Source: Methyloversatilis discipulorum (GTDB taxonomy: Bacteria > Pseudomonadota > Gammaproteobacteria > Burkholderiales > Rhodocyclaceae). Taken from it: 47,172 nt of DNA. This document shows, one piece after another, positions 26,752 to 38,054 of the stretch (positions are counted from its first letter, which is position 1; each line of letters opens with the position of its first letter). The stretch lies in the NCBI RefSeq assembly GCF_018780585.1, contig NZ_JADMJL010000004.1:1-47172 (forward strand), read 5' to 3'. Position numbers and translations under genes: made by a program. The notes under the pieces are model-generated. The model was not told the DNA's origin, searched no databases, and worked only from the letters and a program-made list of their open reading frames with translations.

Positions 26752-28263
26752 ATGAATGCACCTTTGCCCACGCCACCGCTGTCAGCGCTCGAATCGCTGC
26801 GCCTGAGCAACAGCTACGCCCGGCTGCCGGCCGCCTTCCACACGCGACTGCCTCCCGCGCCGCTGCCAGCCCCGCATCTGATCGCAGCCAGCGAAGACGC
26901 CGCGTCGCTGATCGGGCTCGCTCCGCAGGAGGCCGCGCGCGCAGAGTTCGTCGAGCTGTTTGCGGGCAACCGTCTGCTGCCGGGCGCGGAGCCGCTGGCG
27001 GCGGTCTATTCCGGCCACCAGTTCGGCAGCTGGTCAGGCCAGCTGGGCGACGGTCGGGCTCATCTGCTGGGCGAGGTCGATACGCCACACGGCCCGCTTG
27101 AACTGCAGCTGAAGGGTGCCGGGCCGACGCCCTACTCACGCTTTTCCGATGGCCGCGCCGTGCTGCGCTCGTCGATCCGCGAATTCCTCTGTTCCGAAGC
27201 GATGGCTGCGCTCGGTGTGCCGACCACGCGCGCGCTGTGCGTGATCGGCTCGCCGCTGCCGGTGCAGCGCGAAAGTACGGAGAGCGCCGCCGTCGTCACG
27301 CGCATCGCACCAAGCTTCGTGCGCTTCGGCACCTTCGAGCACTTCAGCGCCGACGACGACGTTCAACACCTGCGCCTGCTGGCGGACTACGTGATCGACC
27401 GTTTCCGGCCTCATTTGCGCGACAGCGCGCGACCGTACGACGCACTGCTGGCCGACATCGCGCAGCGCACCGGCGACCTGGTCGCGCACTGGCAGGCGAT
27501 CGGCTTCATGCACGGCGTAATGAACACCGACAACATGTCGGCGCTGGGATTGACGCTGGACTACGGCCCGTTCGCCTTCATGGACAGCTTCGATGCCGGC
27601 CGCATCTGCAACCACTCGGACACCTGGGGCCGCTATGCCTTCCGTGCCCAGCCGCGCATCGCACAGTGGAACCTCTACGTGCTGGCCGATGCGCTCGGTC
27701 CGCTGATCGGCCACCCGGACCAAACGCGCGCTCTGGTCGATGACCACTTCCAGCCCGCTTTCGACACCCGCTTCGCCGCACTGATGCGACAGCGCCTCGG
27801 CTTCGCCACAGCGCAGCGAGGTGACGACGACTTCATCGGCGCGACGCTTGGACTGCTGCAACTGCAGCGCGTCGATTACACGCGCTTCTTTCGCACGCTG
27901 AGTGCACTGCCGGGGCGCGTCGCGCGCGAGCAGCGCGGCAGCACGGATGCGCCACTGCGCGACCTGTTCGTCGACCGCGAAGCCTGCGACGCCTGGCTGC
28001 TCGGCTGGCGCGCACGGCTGGCCGGCGAAGGCAGCGTCGATGCGCTGCGCCAGCCCGCCATGCTCGCCACCAACCCGTGCTACGTGCTGCGCAACTGGAT
28101 GGCCGAGTCGGCGATCCGGCGCGCCCGCGACGGCGACTTCGACGAGGTGCGGGCGCTGCTCGACTGCCTGCGCCGCCCCTTCGACGAACGTCCGCAGTAC
28201 GCGCACTACGCCGCGCCGCCGCCCGACTGGGCGGACGGACTGACCGTCAGCTGCTCAAGCTGA
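26752..28263 (+). CDS. selO: SelO/YdiU pseudokinase-type protein AMPylator
   Basis: A 503-residue member of the SelO (UPF0061/YdiU) family, a pseudokinase that transfers AMP to Ser/Thr/Tyr of target proteins and has been linked to redox stress. Family segments include NSYARLPAAFHTRL, YSGHQFGSWSGQLGDGRA, LQLKGAGPTPYSRFSDGRAVLRSS and HGVMNTDNMSALG. The C-terminal Cys/Sec of the family corresponds to Cys-Ser near the end (VSCSS). The start at 26752 is chosen because similarity begins at the N-terminus. It is first of a plus-strand group with ohr and a small gene. Confidence 0.92.
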   Translation: MNAPLPTPPLSALESLRLSNSYARLPAAFHTRLPPAPLPAPHLIAASEDAASLIGLAPQEAARAEFVELFAGNRLLPGAEPLAAVYSGHQFGSWSGQLGDGRAHLLGEVDTPHGPLELQLKGAGPTPYSRFSDGRAVLRSSIREFLCSEAMAALGVPTTRALCVIGSPLPVQRESTESAAVVTRIAPSFVRFGTFEHFSADDDVQHLRLLADYVIDRFRPHLRDSARPYDALLADIAQRTGDLVAHWQAIGFMHGVMNTDNMSALGLTLDYGPFAFMDSFDAGRICNHSDTWGRYAFRAQPRIAQWNLYVLADALGPLIGHPDQTRALVDDHFQPAFDTRFAALMRQRLGFATAQRGDDDFIGATLGLLQLQRVDYTRFFRTLSALPGRVAREQRGSTDAPLRDLFVDREACDAWLLGWRARLAGEGSVDALRQPAMLATNPCYVLRNWMAESAIRRARDGDFDEVRALLDCLRRPFDERPQYAHYAAPPPDWADGLTVSCSS

Positions 28264-28294
28264 ACACCTCGATCACCACTCACCGGGAGCTGTC

Positions 28295-28729
28295 ATGGAC
28301 CTCATCTACAAGACCCGCGTCTTCAGCCAGGGCGGCCGCAATGGCCGCGTTCAGAGCGAAGACGGCCTGCTGAAGCTGGACCTCGCCGCGCCGGCGGAAA
28401 TGGGGGGCAAGAAGCCGGGCGTCAATCCGGAGCAGCTGTTCGCCGCGGCCTACGCTGCCTGTTTCGAGAACTCGGTGCGCCACATCGTGCGCGCCGACCG
28501 GCTGCCGGTGAAAGGCTGCATGGTCGAGGCCGAGGTGTCGCTGTTCAAGAACTTCGAGGAGGCCTACCGCATGGCCATCCGCTTCACCGCCGTGCTGCAC
28601 GGCATCGACCAGCCGACCGCCGATTCGCTGGTGGAGCGCGCGCTCAAGGTGTGCCCCTACACCGACGCGACGAAGAACAACGTGACCGTCAGCGCCGCCG
28701 CGGTGCTCGAAGATCCGGCGCTGGCCTGA
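28295..28729 (+). CDS. Ohr/OsmC-family peroxide reductase
   Basis: A 144-residue OsmC-fold protein of the Ohr subgroup. NPEQLFAAAYAACF with Cys56 and KVCPYTDATKNN with Cys120 form the redox pair that reduces organic hydroperoxides. An N-terminal GGRNGRVQSEDG segment is typical. It starts 31 bases after selO, with a GGGAG SD. Oxidative-stress defence near nif genes is biologically plausible. No MarR-type OhrR gene is next to it. Confidence 0.92.
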   Translation: MDLIYKTRVFSQGGRNGRVQSEDGLLKLDLAAPAEMGGKKPGVNPEQLFAAAYAACFENSVRHIVRADRLPVKGCMVEAEVSLFKNFEEAYRMAIRFTAVLHGIDQPTADSLVERALKVCPYTDATKNNVTVSAAAVLEDPALA

Positions 28730-28739
28730 GGGGACGCTG

Positions 28740-28982
28740 ATGAGCTCGGAAACCGGATACTTCATCGACTGGAACGGCAACGCGCGCAGCGTGCAGGACG
28801 CGGGCGGCAACTTCACGGTCGAGGTCGACATGCCGTCGAAGTACGTGGCGCTCTATTCGAAGGGCGGCACGCTGATGCACGAGGCGACCTTCTACCGGAC
28901 GCTGGAAGACATCGCGAAGAAGGGCATCACCGCCGAACTGGTGCCCGGCGCCCACCCCTGGGGCATGCGCAACGAGTGGTGA
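28740..28982 (+). CDS. Small unknown protein after ohr, 80 aa
   Basis: An 80-residue beta-rich protein. It starts with FIDWNGNARSVQDAGGNFTVEVDMPSK and ends GAHPWGMRNEW. I do not recognise it. A GGGG site precedes the ATG, and it lies 10 bases after the ohr stop, so it is the third gene of that group. It converges on nifA, with a perfect stem-loop between them. No cysteines, signal or membrane segment. Confidence 0.65.
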   Translation: MSSETGYFIDWNGNARSVQDAGGNFTVEVDMPSKYVALYSKGGTLMHEATFYRTLEDIAKKGITAELVPGAHPWGMRNEW

Positions 28983-28986
28983 TCGG

Positions 28987-29010
28987 GCTGCGGGGCATTT
29001 GCCCCGCAGC
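28987..29010. terminator. Bidirectional stem-loop between the 80-aa gene and nifA
   Basis: GCTGCGGGGC (28987-28996), loop ATTT, GCCCCGCAGC (29001-29010): a perfect 10-bp stem filling the 32-base gap between two convergent stop codons. No T-run on either side. It probably terminates or punctuates transcription from both directions. Confidence 0.75.
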
Positions 29011-29014
29011 GCCG

Positions 29015-30655
<1,641 letters not shown>

Positions 30656-30812
30656 GACAGCCCCCGATTGCTTCCCGAGGCGATGCCGGTCGTGCCGGCA
30701 CGCCCTTCCATTCAGTGGCCCCTGCGTCTTTTCTTATTGTCGGGGAACGGTCGGCAGTACAGCCGGCCACGGCGGAAATCCACATGCGCTTCTCCACGCC
30801 TAGCAGCATGAA

Positions 30813-30827
30813 GCAAGGCGCGTACCC
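30813..30827 (-). promoter_or_regulatory. Possible sigma54 promoter of nifA
   Basis: The minus strand reads GGGTACGCGCCTTGC: GG-N10-GC spacing is exact, with mismatches at two positions. Predicted start near 30801 gives a leader of about 145 bases. Confidence 0.55.
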
Positions 30828-30978
30828 AGTGTCACAAAGCGGTCAATCGTAAGACGCCCGCGTAACAGCGCGCCGGAAAGCCGTTTGCGGGCAGGCACTT
30901 GGAAACGGGTCGGGCGATCGGCCGGCGGGTGCGTCCGCTTTGGTGCAAGGCGTCACAAAACGGTGCCGAGACAGCGCT

Positions 30979-31003
30979 TGTCGGACTTGTCGCAAACAGC
31001 ACA
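30979..31003. promoter_or_regulatory. Overlapping NifA sites between nifA and the RseC-like gene
   Basis: Two overlapping candidates: TGTCGCAAACAGCACA (30988-31003), an exact TGT-N10-ACA, and TGTCGGACTTGTCGCA (30979-30994), a TGT-N10-GCA variant nearly identical to the site at 13251. They centre about 125-135 bases before the predicted start of the RseC-like gene and about 185-195 before that of nifA. Confidence 0.75.
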
Positions 31004-31093
31004 GGAGGGCAGCCGCGCCCCGGCAGCGACGAAACGCGCCGAAAGCGCGCTGGACCAGCGTCGTCGGCGGCACGCGGATCACTGCACGGCGGC

Positions 31094-31108
31094 TGGCACG
31101 AGGATTGC
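31094..31108 (+). promoter_or_regulatory. Sigma54 promoter of the RseC-like gene
   Basis: TGGCACGAGGATTGC is a perfect match to TGGCACG-N4-TTGC. Predicted start is near 31120, about 15 bases before the ATG, with the SD GGGAGG in between. Confidence 0.93.
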
Positions 31109-31134
31109 GAGATACCCGGCGGGAGGGAAGAGAC

Positions 31135-31548
31135 ATGACGGTCAGGGATACCCGGGTAGTGCAGGTCGACGGCACCCGCGTCACCGTCGGCGTCGACAGC
31201 GCGCCGGCCTGCAGCGGCTGCCGCTCGCAAACCGTCTGTGGCAGCACGCCAAACACCCTGCACCAGTTCGAACTGCCCGCTGCGCAGGCCGCTTCACTGC
31301 AGCCCGGCGACCTTGTTGCACTCGGCATCGACGACGACGCGCCGCTGCGCGCCGTGATGCTGGCCTATCTGCCGCCGCTGGCCGGCCTGCTCGGCGGCAT
31401 CGGCGCCGGCAGTGTGGCCGGCCTGCCGGATGTCGCCGTGCTCGCCTGCGGCGGCAGCGGCCTCTGCTTCGGCGCGGTCATCGCCCGCCTGCTCGCCGGC
31501 CACTGGCGGGACAGCTGGCGGCCCAGAATCTGCGGCAGCCGTGACTGA
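31135..31548 (+). CDS. RseC/MucC-family membrane protein under nif control
   Basis: A 137-residue protein of the SoxR-reducing system/RseC family. Cys26, Cys29 and Cys35 (C-x2-C-x5-C) follow an N-terminal beta-rich part; the fourth family cysteine is absent. Two membrane helices lie at about residues 73-95 and 100-122. RseC proteins work with Rnf-type electron transport to reduce SoxR or affect SigmaE control. Here the perfect sigma54 promoter and NifA site indicate nitrogen-fixation-specific expression, perhaps with an Rnf complex that feeds electrons to nitrogenase. No rnf genes are in the window. A GGGAGG SD supports the start at 31135. Confidence 0.82.
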   Translation: MTVRDTRVVQVDGTRVTVGVDSAPACSGCRSQTVCGSTPNTLHQFELPAAQAASLQPGDLVALGIDDDAPLRAVMLAYLPPLAGLLGGIGAGSVAGLPDVAVLACGGSGLCFGAVIARLLAGHWRDSWRPRICGSRD

Positions 31549-31557
31549 GGCCGACGA

Positions 31558-33264
31558 TCAGGCCAGCGCCGGCGGTCTGGTCGAAGCGAGGAAATCGCGG
31601 CGCGCCGCCCGATCGAGCTTGGCGCAGGCGCGGTTGAGCCCGCTCAGGATGGCCAGCACCGACGCCGTCACGATATTCCGGTGCATGCCGGCACCGAAAG
31701 TGCTGCCGGGCAGCCCGTCGATGACGAATTCGGCGAAGGCCACCGCCGCCGCGTCGGCGCCGTGGCCGATCGCGCGTTCCTCGTAGTCGTGCAGGCGCGC
31801 GGGCACCTTGAGCGCGTCGATCACGGCAGCGATCGGGCCGTTGCCGCGGCCCGACAGCGTGCGTTCGATGCCCTCGACCTTCACCACCAGTTCGATGCCC
31901 TGCTCGTCGCCGATCTCGCTCAGATGATGGGTGACGTACTCGAACGGAACCGCTGGCTCGAAGTACTGCTGCGCGAACAGCTTCCAGATGTCGGCAGCGC
32001 GCACTTCCTGCCCGCTGGCGTCGGTGAGCTGCTGCACTGCCGTACTGAACTCGACCTGAAGGCGACGCGGCAAGGTGACGCCGTATTCGCTTTCGAGCAG
32101 GAAGGCCACACCGCCCTTGCCCGACTGGCTGTTCACGCGAATGATCGAATCATAGGTGCGGCCGACGTCGGCCGGATCGACCGGCAGATAGGGCACTTCC
32201 CAGAGCGCGTCCGGCTGCTGCGCGGCGAGACCCTTGCGGATCGCGTCCTGGTGCGAGCCGGAGAAGGCGGTGAACACGAGGTCACCGGCGTACGGATGGC
32301 GCGCGTGCACCGGAATCTGCGTGCACTGTTCGACCGTGCGTGCGATGTCGTTGATGCGCGAGAAGTCGAGCCCCGGATCCACACCCTGCGTGTAGAGGTT
32401 GAGCGCAAGCGTCACCAGATCGACGTTGCCGGTGCGCTCGCCGTGGCCGAACAGGCAGCCTTCGACCCGGTCCGCACCGGCCATCACCGCCAGTTCGGCC
32501 GCCGCCACCGCGGTGCCGCGGTCGTTGTGCGGATGCACGCTGAGGATGACCGACTCGCGGTTGGCAAGATTGCGATGCATCCACTCGATCTGGTCGGCGT
32601 AGTGGTTGGGCGTAGCCACCTCGACCGTGGCCGGCAGGTTGAGGATGACCGGCCGATCGGGCGTGCCGCCCCAGGCCTCGACCACCGCGTCGCACACCTC
32701 TTTCGCGAAGTCGAGTTCGGTGGCGGTGAAAGTTTCCGGGCTGTACTGGAAAACCCACTCGGTTTCCGGCTGCGCGTCGGTCAGGCGCTTGATGAGCACG
32801 GTGCTGTCGACCGCAAGCTTCTTCACCTCGTCGCGGCTCATGTCGAACACGACGCGGCGGAAGGTGGGCGAGGTCGCGTTGTAGACATGCACGATGGCGC
32901 GCTTCGCGCCACGCAAGGATTCGATGGTGCGTTCGATCAGGTGCGGGCGCGCCTGCGTCAGCACCTCTATGGTCACGTCGTCCGGGATGTGGCCGCCTTC
33001 GATCAGCGTGCGCACGAAGCTGAAATCGGTGTCGGACGCCGACGGAAAGGCGACCTCGATCTGCTTGAAGCCGATGTCCACCAGCATCTTGAACATGCGC
33101 ATTTTGCGTTCGCCGTTCATCGGCTCGAACAGGGCCTGGTTGCCGTCGCGCAGGTCGGTCGACATCCAGATCGGTGCGCGGGTGAGGGTTTTCGACGGCC
33201 ACTGGCGATCGGCGAGCGCGATCGGGGTAACGGGACGGTACTTCGTATTCGGCTGCTTCAACAT
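31558..33264 (-). CDS. leuA: 2-isopropylmalate synthase, long type
   Basis: A 568-residue enzyme for the first step of leucine synthesis (acetyl-CoA plus 2-ketoisovalerate). The N-terminal TIM barrel has [15 protein letters not shown] and the metal-binding [16 protein letters not shown]; a C-terminal LeuA dimer/allosteric domain follows. Length and the N-terminal PNTKYRPV segment fit the long LeuA family of yeast, actinobacteria and some betaproteobacteria. NifV homocitrate synthases are about 380 residues, so this is not NifV. GGAG precedes the start. It converges on the RseC-like gene with only nine bases between the stops. Confidence 0.93.
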   Translation of the reverse strand: MLKQPNTKYRPVTPIALADRQWPSKTLTRAPIWMSTDLRDGNQALFEPMNGERKMRMFKMLVDIGFKQIEVAFPSASDTDFSFVRTLIEGGHIPDDVTIEVLTQARPHLIERTIESLRGAKRAIVHVYNATSPTFRRVVFDMSRDEVKKLAVDSTVLIKRLTDAQPETEWVFQYSPETFTATELDFAKEVCDAVVEAWGGTPDRPVILNLPATVEVATPNHYADQIEWMHRNLANRESVILSVHPHNDRGTAVAAAELAVMAGADRVEGCLFGHGERTGNVDLVTLALNLYTQGVDPGLDFSRINDIARTVEQCTQIPVHARHPYAGDLVFTAFSGSHQDAIRKGLAAQQPDALWEVPYLPVDPADVGRTYDSIIRVNSQSGKGGVAFLLESEYGVTLPRRLQVEFSTAVQQLTDASGQEVRAADIWKLFAQQYFEPAVPFEYVTHHLSEIGDEQGIELVVKVEGIERTLSGRGNGPIAAVIDALKVPARLHDYEERAIGHGADAAAVAFAEFVIDGLPGSTFGAGMHRNIVTASVLAILSGLNRACAKLDRAARRDFLASTRPPALA

Positions 33265-33406
33265 GATGTGCTCCGGCAGATGGGAAGGATGCGTGGCCGG
33301 AATGCAGGGCTGTCAGGCGGCCACGGGTTTCCTGGCCTGACAACCGCTGCGCAGTCGCAGCATCGGGACGGTTTGAAACAGCTCGAACATGACGGGAACG
33401 CTCCGG

Positions 33407-33443
33407 AAAAACGGAATTCACCTCCCGGTCCATCGACCGGAGG
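33407..33443 (-). terminator. Candidate leu attenuator hairpin
   Basis: On the minus strand CCTCCGGTC (33435-33443), loop, GACCGGGAGG (33421-33430) forms a stem with one bulged G, and a TTTTT run follows at 33411-33407. An upstream CTCCCCCTCC segment (near 33460) could pair with the GGGAGG arm as an antiterminator. It lies between the leucine-rich leader peptide and leuA, the arrangement of transcription attenuation. Confidence 0.65.
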
Positions 33444-33471
33444 CAGGTACTGCACGACAGGAGGGGGAGTT

Positions 33472-33555
33472 TTATGTGCGCGCGGGGCGCAGCAGCAGAC
33501 CCGACGCGAGCAGCGTCGAGGAGAGGGACAGCAGTTGGGTCTGGTGCGTGAGCAT
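33472..33555 (-). CDS. Leucine-rich leader peptide upstream of leuA
   Basis: A 27-residue peptide MLTHQTQLLSLSSTLLASGL followed by LLRPART. Nine of 27 residues are leucine, clustered in LL and LLL runs. It lies upstream of the hairpin with a T-run and of leuA, so ribosome stalling at leucine codons during starvation would control leuA. The frame also extends upstream, but the peptide from 33555 is the natural leader. Regulation is inferred from the arrangement; no experiment is visible here. Confidence 0.65.
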   Translation of the reverse strand: MLTHQTQLLSLSSTLLASGLLLRPART

Positions 33556-33732
33556 GGGCTCGACCATAGGCAAGCCGTGAAAAGCTGTCAACCCTGAATT
33601 TCGCCGGCAAGCGGCTAGAATTGTGTTCTTCTGCCAGGCCGCGGTCTGGCCCGTGCATCGAGCGGACATCCTGCGGGCTGCCGCTCATGCCCTGGCAACG
33701 ACACTCATCCTCAGGTTTCTCTGCTGCCCACC

Positions 33733-35508
<1,776 letters not shown>

Positions 35509-35533
35509 GGTCGGGGCAAGCCGGCGGCGGCCC

Positions 35534-35556
35534 CCGACGCAGCGTCGGTTTTTTTT
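35534..35556 (+). terminator. Rho-independent terminator of glnS
   Basis: CCGACG (35534-35539), loop CAG, CGTCGG (35543-35548), then eight T residues at 35549-35556. It lies 26 bases past the glnS stop. The rest of the gap up to 35731 holds no gene. Confidence 0.9.
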
Positions 35557-35731
35557 ACACCCGGCTCGACCCGCCCAAGGACCGGATCGCCTGCAAGGCA
35601 GGCTGCGCCCCGATGCGTGCCGATGCAGCAATGCAGGCACACCGCTTGCTAACAGTTTTTGACATTTTTGAATCCGTCGGCCGGTCCGGCTTGCGACGGG
35701 TGACGACAACCTTCCAGCAGGGAGTGTCCCG

Positions 35732-36313
35732 ATGAAATCGATACGCAGCCTCTTCGCCGCAACTCTGTTTGCCACCGCGCTGCCGGCGCTCGCCGTGATC
35801 CCCAATGTGACCGACCAGGAATCGTCAGAGCGCAACAACCTGATAGCAACCTTCGGCCAGAGCGGACTGGCGCAGTCCTTCAAGCAGATGGCAGACAACG
35901 TGTCCGGCGCCGGGATCTACCTCCTCCTCGCCAGCCCGGAGGAGTCGGCGAACGTGACCATCGAACTGTGGAGCAAGCTGCCCAACCAGGGCGGCAGCCT
36001 GCTGGCCGGCGGCTCGGCACTCGGTCTTGGCCCGGGCTGGGTGGACGTGTTCTGGACGCCTGTAACAGTTACGCCGGGGGACACCTACTTCCTGGTCTTC
36101 TCCGGCCCGTCCGCATTGGGTCTGGCGGGCAGCACGCTGAACCCCTATCCGAACGGACAGACGTTCGCGACCTCGGGCTATGCAGGCTTCCCCAACTTCG
36201 ACTACACCTTCCGCACTTTCGCGGCGGCCGTACCCGAGCCATCGACCTGGGCGTCGATGATGGGCGGCCTCGGCCTGCTCGCGCTGCTTGCTGCGGCCCG
36301 CCGTCGCACCTGA
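35732..36313 (+). CDS. PEP-CTERM-anchored exported protein
   Basis: A 193-residue secreted protein. A Sec signal (KSIRSLFAATLFATALPALA, cleavage near residue 21) is followed by a beta-rich domain. The C-terminal VPEPSTW motif with a membrane helix and RRRT tail is the PEP-CTERM sorting signal recognised by exosortase. Such proteins belong to exopolysaccharide or biofilm systems. The specific role is unknown. A GGGAG SD lies before the start. No exosortase gene is in this window. Confidence 0.88.
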   Translation: MKSIRSLFAATLFATALPALAVIPNVTDQESSERNNLIATFGQSGLAQSFKQMADNVSGAGIYLLLASPEESANVTIELWSKLPNQGGSLLAGGSALGLGPGWVDVFWTPVTVTPGDTYFLVFSGPSALGLAGSTLNPYPNGQTFATSGYAGFPNFDYTFRTFAAAVPEPSTWASMMGGLGLLALLAAARRRT

Positions 36314-36320
36314 TCCTTCC

Positions 36321-36342
36321 GGGGAGCGCGGCAGCGCTCCCC
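36321..36342 (+). terminator. GC-rich stem-loop after the PEP-CTERM gene
   Basis: GGGGAGCGC (36321-36329), loop GGCA, GCGCTCCCC (36334-36342): a perfect 9-bp stem immediately after the PEP-CTERM stop and 6 bases before the next ATG. It lacks a T-run. It may terminate the first gene, or hide the ribosome-binding site of the next one. Confidence 0.6.
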
Positions 36343-36348
36343 TGCTCC

Positions 36349-36906
36349 ATGCCCATCCAGGACGTCCCCCTTACGCAGGCTTACCGGCTGCTCAACCACG
36401 GCCCCACCGTGCTGGTGAGCAGCGCAGCCGGCGCGCGCCGCAACGTGATGGCGGCGGCGTGGTGCATGCCGCTCGATTTCGACCCGCCCAAGATCGTCGT
36501 CGTGATCGACAAATCGACCTTCACGCGTGAGCTGATCAGCGCGTCGGGCGAGTTCGCGATCAACGTGCCGCCACGTGCGCTGCTCGACGCCACGGTCGCG
36601 GCCGGAAACGACAGCGGCCGCGATACGGACAAGTTCGCCGCGCTGGACCTGCCCAGCTTCCCGGCGACGCAGATCGCCGCGCCACTGGTCGGCGGCTGCG
36701 TCGCCTGGCTCGAATGCAAGGTCGTGCCGGAAGCCCGCAACCAGGACCGCTACGACCTGTTCATCGGCGAGGTGGTGGCAGCGCGCGCGGACAGCCGCGT
36801 GTTCCGCAACGGGCGCTGGCACTTCGATGACGACGCGCTGCGCACGCTGCATCACGTCGCCGGCGGCGCCTTCTTCATGACCGGTGAAGCGGTCGGCGGC
36901 AGCTGA
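36349..36906 (+). CDS. Flavin reductase-like FMN-binding protein
   Basis: A 185-residue split-barrel protein of the flavin reductase-like family: GPTVLVSSAAGARRNVMAAAWCMPLDFDPPKIVVVIDK and the SGEFAINVP strand match FMN-binding members. These use NAD(P)H to reduce flavin or serve as unknown oxidoreductases. The start at 36349 begins the family similarity; the SD is buried in a hairpin, and a weak signal may explain low translation. It lies between the PEP-CTERM gene and a protease gene. Confidence 0.85.
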   Translation: MPIQDVPLTQAYRLLNHGPTVLVSSAAGARRNVMAAAWCMPLDFDPPKIVVVIDKSTFTRELISASGEFAINVPPRALLDATVAAGNDSGRDTDKFAALDLPSFPATQIAAPLVGGCVAWLECKVVPEARNQDRYDLFIGEVVAARADSRVFRNGRWHFDDDALRTLHHVAGGAFFMTGEAVGGS

Positions 36907-36970
36907 ACTTTCGCGCCTGTAGCGCGCTCCCAAGACGGCTGTTCACACAACCCCGTCGATGGAGCCCGCC

Positions 36971-37993
36971 ATGCGCCGCCTGCTCGCCTCCTCCTGCTGT
37001 CTGCTGGCCCTGAACGCCCACGCCGGCGGTTCGGCCAGCGAATTCGGATCCGCCTTCTATACCGGCCTGTCGATCAGCGTGGTGCAAGTGCGCGTTGCCA
37101 ATGAGGCAGGCAAGGGTTTCTTCGGTTCGGGGGTCGTGGTGGCGGAGAACGAGGTCGTCACCAACTGTCACGTCACGCGTCAGGGCGTGCGCGTCGAGGT
37201 TGCCAAGGGCGCACTGGTGTTTCCGGTGTTCGGCCAGAAGGTGGACATGGCGAACGATCTCTGTCTGTTGCGCACCTCGCCGATGCCGCTGCGCACCGTC
37301 GCGCTGCGCGACGCAACGTCGGTCAGACCCGGCGAGAAGTCGTTCTACTACGGCTACTCGGGAGGGATAGAAGCCTTCTTTGCACCGGGGCGGGTGGCGA
37401 CGCTGCATCCGCACGACGGCAGTGCGGTGTTCGAAACGTCCAGCGGTTTCGCGCTCGGTGGCAGTGGCGGCGGGCTGTTCGACGCCGAAGGTCGCCTGAT
37501 CGGCATCACCACCTTCCTCGCCTCCGGCCACTCGGGTGGCTACTTCGCGATGCCGGCCGACCTGATCCACCGGCTGCGCAAGCAGCCCGAATCCGACATC
37601 GCGCCGATATCGGGGCTGGCATTATGGGAGCGGCCGGACGCGGAACAGCCCTGGTTCCTGCGGGTGGCGCGACTCGGCGCGCTGTCGCGCTGGCAGTCCG
37701 CCGCCGATCTGGCGCTAGCGTGGACGCGTGCCGAGCCGGACAACGCCGATGCCTGGCATCAGGCCGGCGTCGCGCTGCTGCGTGATCAGCGGCCGGTCGA
37801 GGCGAACGAGGCGCTGCAGCGCGCCCGCATGCTGTCGCCCGACCACCCGGACGTGCTCTTCCATCAGGCGCTGGCGCTGGCGCGCAGTGGCTCGGCCGAA
37901 GCCGCCCGCGAAGCGCGGGACCGGCTGGCCCTTACGGACGCCGAACTGCTGGGCAAACTGGATCAGGCCTTAGACTGTTCGGCCTACTGCTAA
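36971..37993 (+). CDS. Exported trypsin-like serine protease with C-terminal TPR
   Basis: A 340-residue protein. A signal peptide (residues 1-18, ending NAHA) precedes a DegP/trypsin-like domain. The triad is visible: His67 (VTNCHV), Asp96 (ANDLCLL) and Ser165 (LGGSGGGL). The oxyanion loop reads GGSGGG rather than GNSGGP. After about residue 225 a two-repeat TPR (RAEPDNADAWHQAGVALL, then RARMLSPDHPDVLFHQALAL) is attached in place of a PDZ domain. GGAG precedes the start at 36971. Its substrate is unknown; a link to the secreted proteins nearby is speculation. Confidence 0.85.
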   Translation: MRRLLASSCCLLALNAHAGGSASEFGSAFYTGLSISVVQVRVANEAGKGFFGSGVVVAENEVVTNCHVTRQGVRVEVAKGALVFPVFGQKVDMANDLCLLRTSPMPLRTVALRDATSVRPGEKSFYYGYSGGIEAFFAPGRVATLHPHDGSAVFETSSGFALGGSGGGLFDAEGRLIGITTFLASGHSGGYFAMPADLIHRLRKQPESDIAPISGLALWERPDAEQPWFLRVARLGALSRWQSAADLALAWTRAEPDNADAWHQAGVALLRDQRPVEANEALQRARMLSPDHPDVLFHQALALARSGSAEAAREARDRLALTDAELLGKLDQALDCSAYC

Positions 37994-38054
37994 AGACATA
38001 CAAACACACTAAACTCCGTCGAATACAAGAACTTGAAGATCGACGGGGTCCTCG

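Noticed and set aside
31558-33264. Homocitrate synthase nifV
   Set aside because: The protein is 568 residues with a LeuA C-terminal domain and has a leu leader upstream; NifV is about 380 residues.
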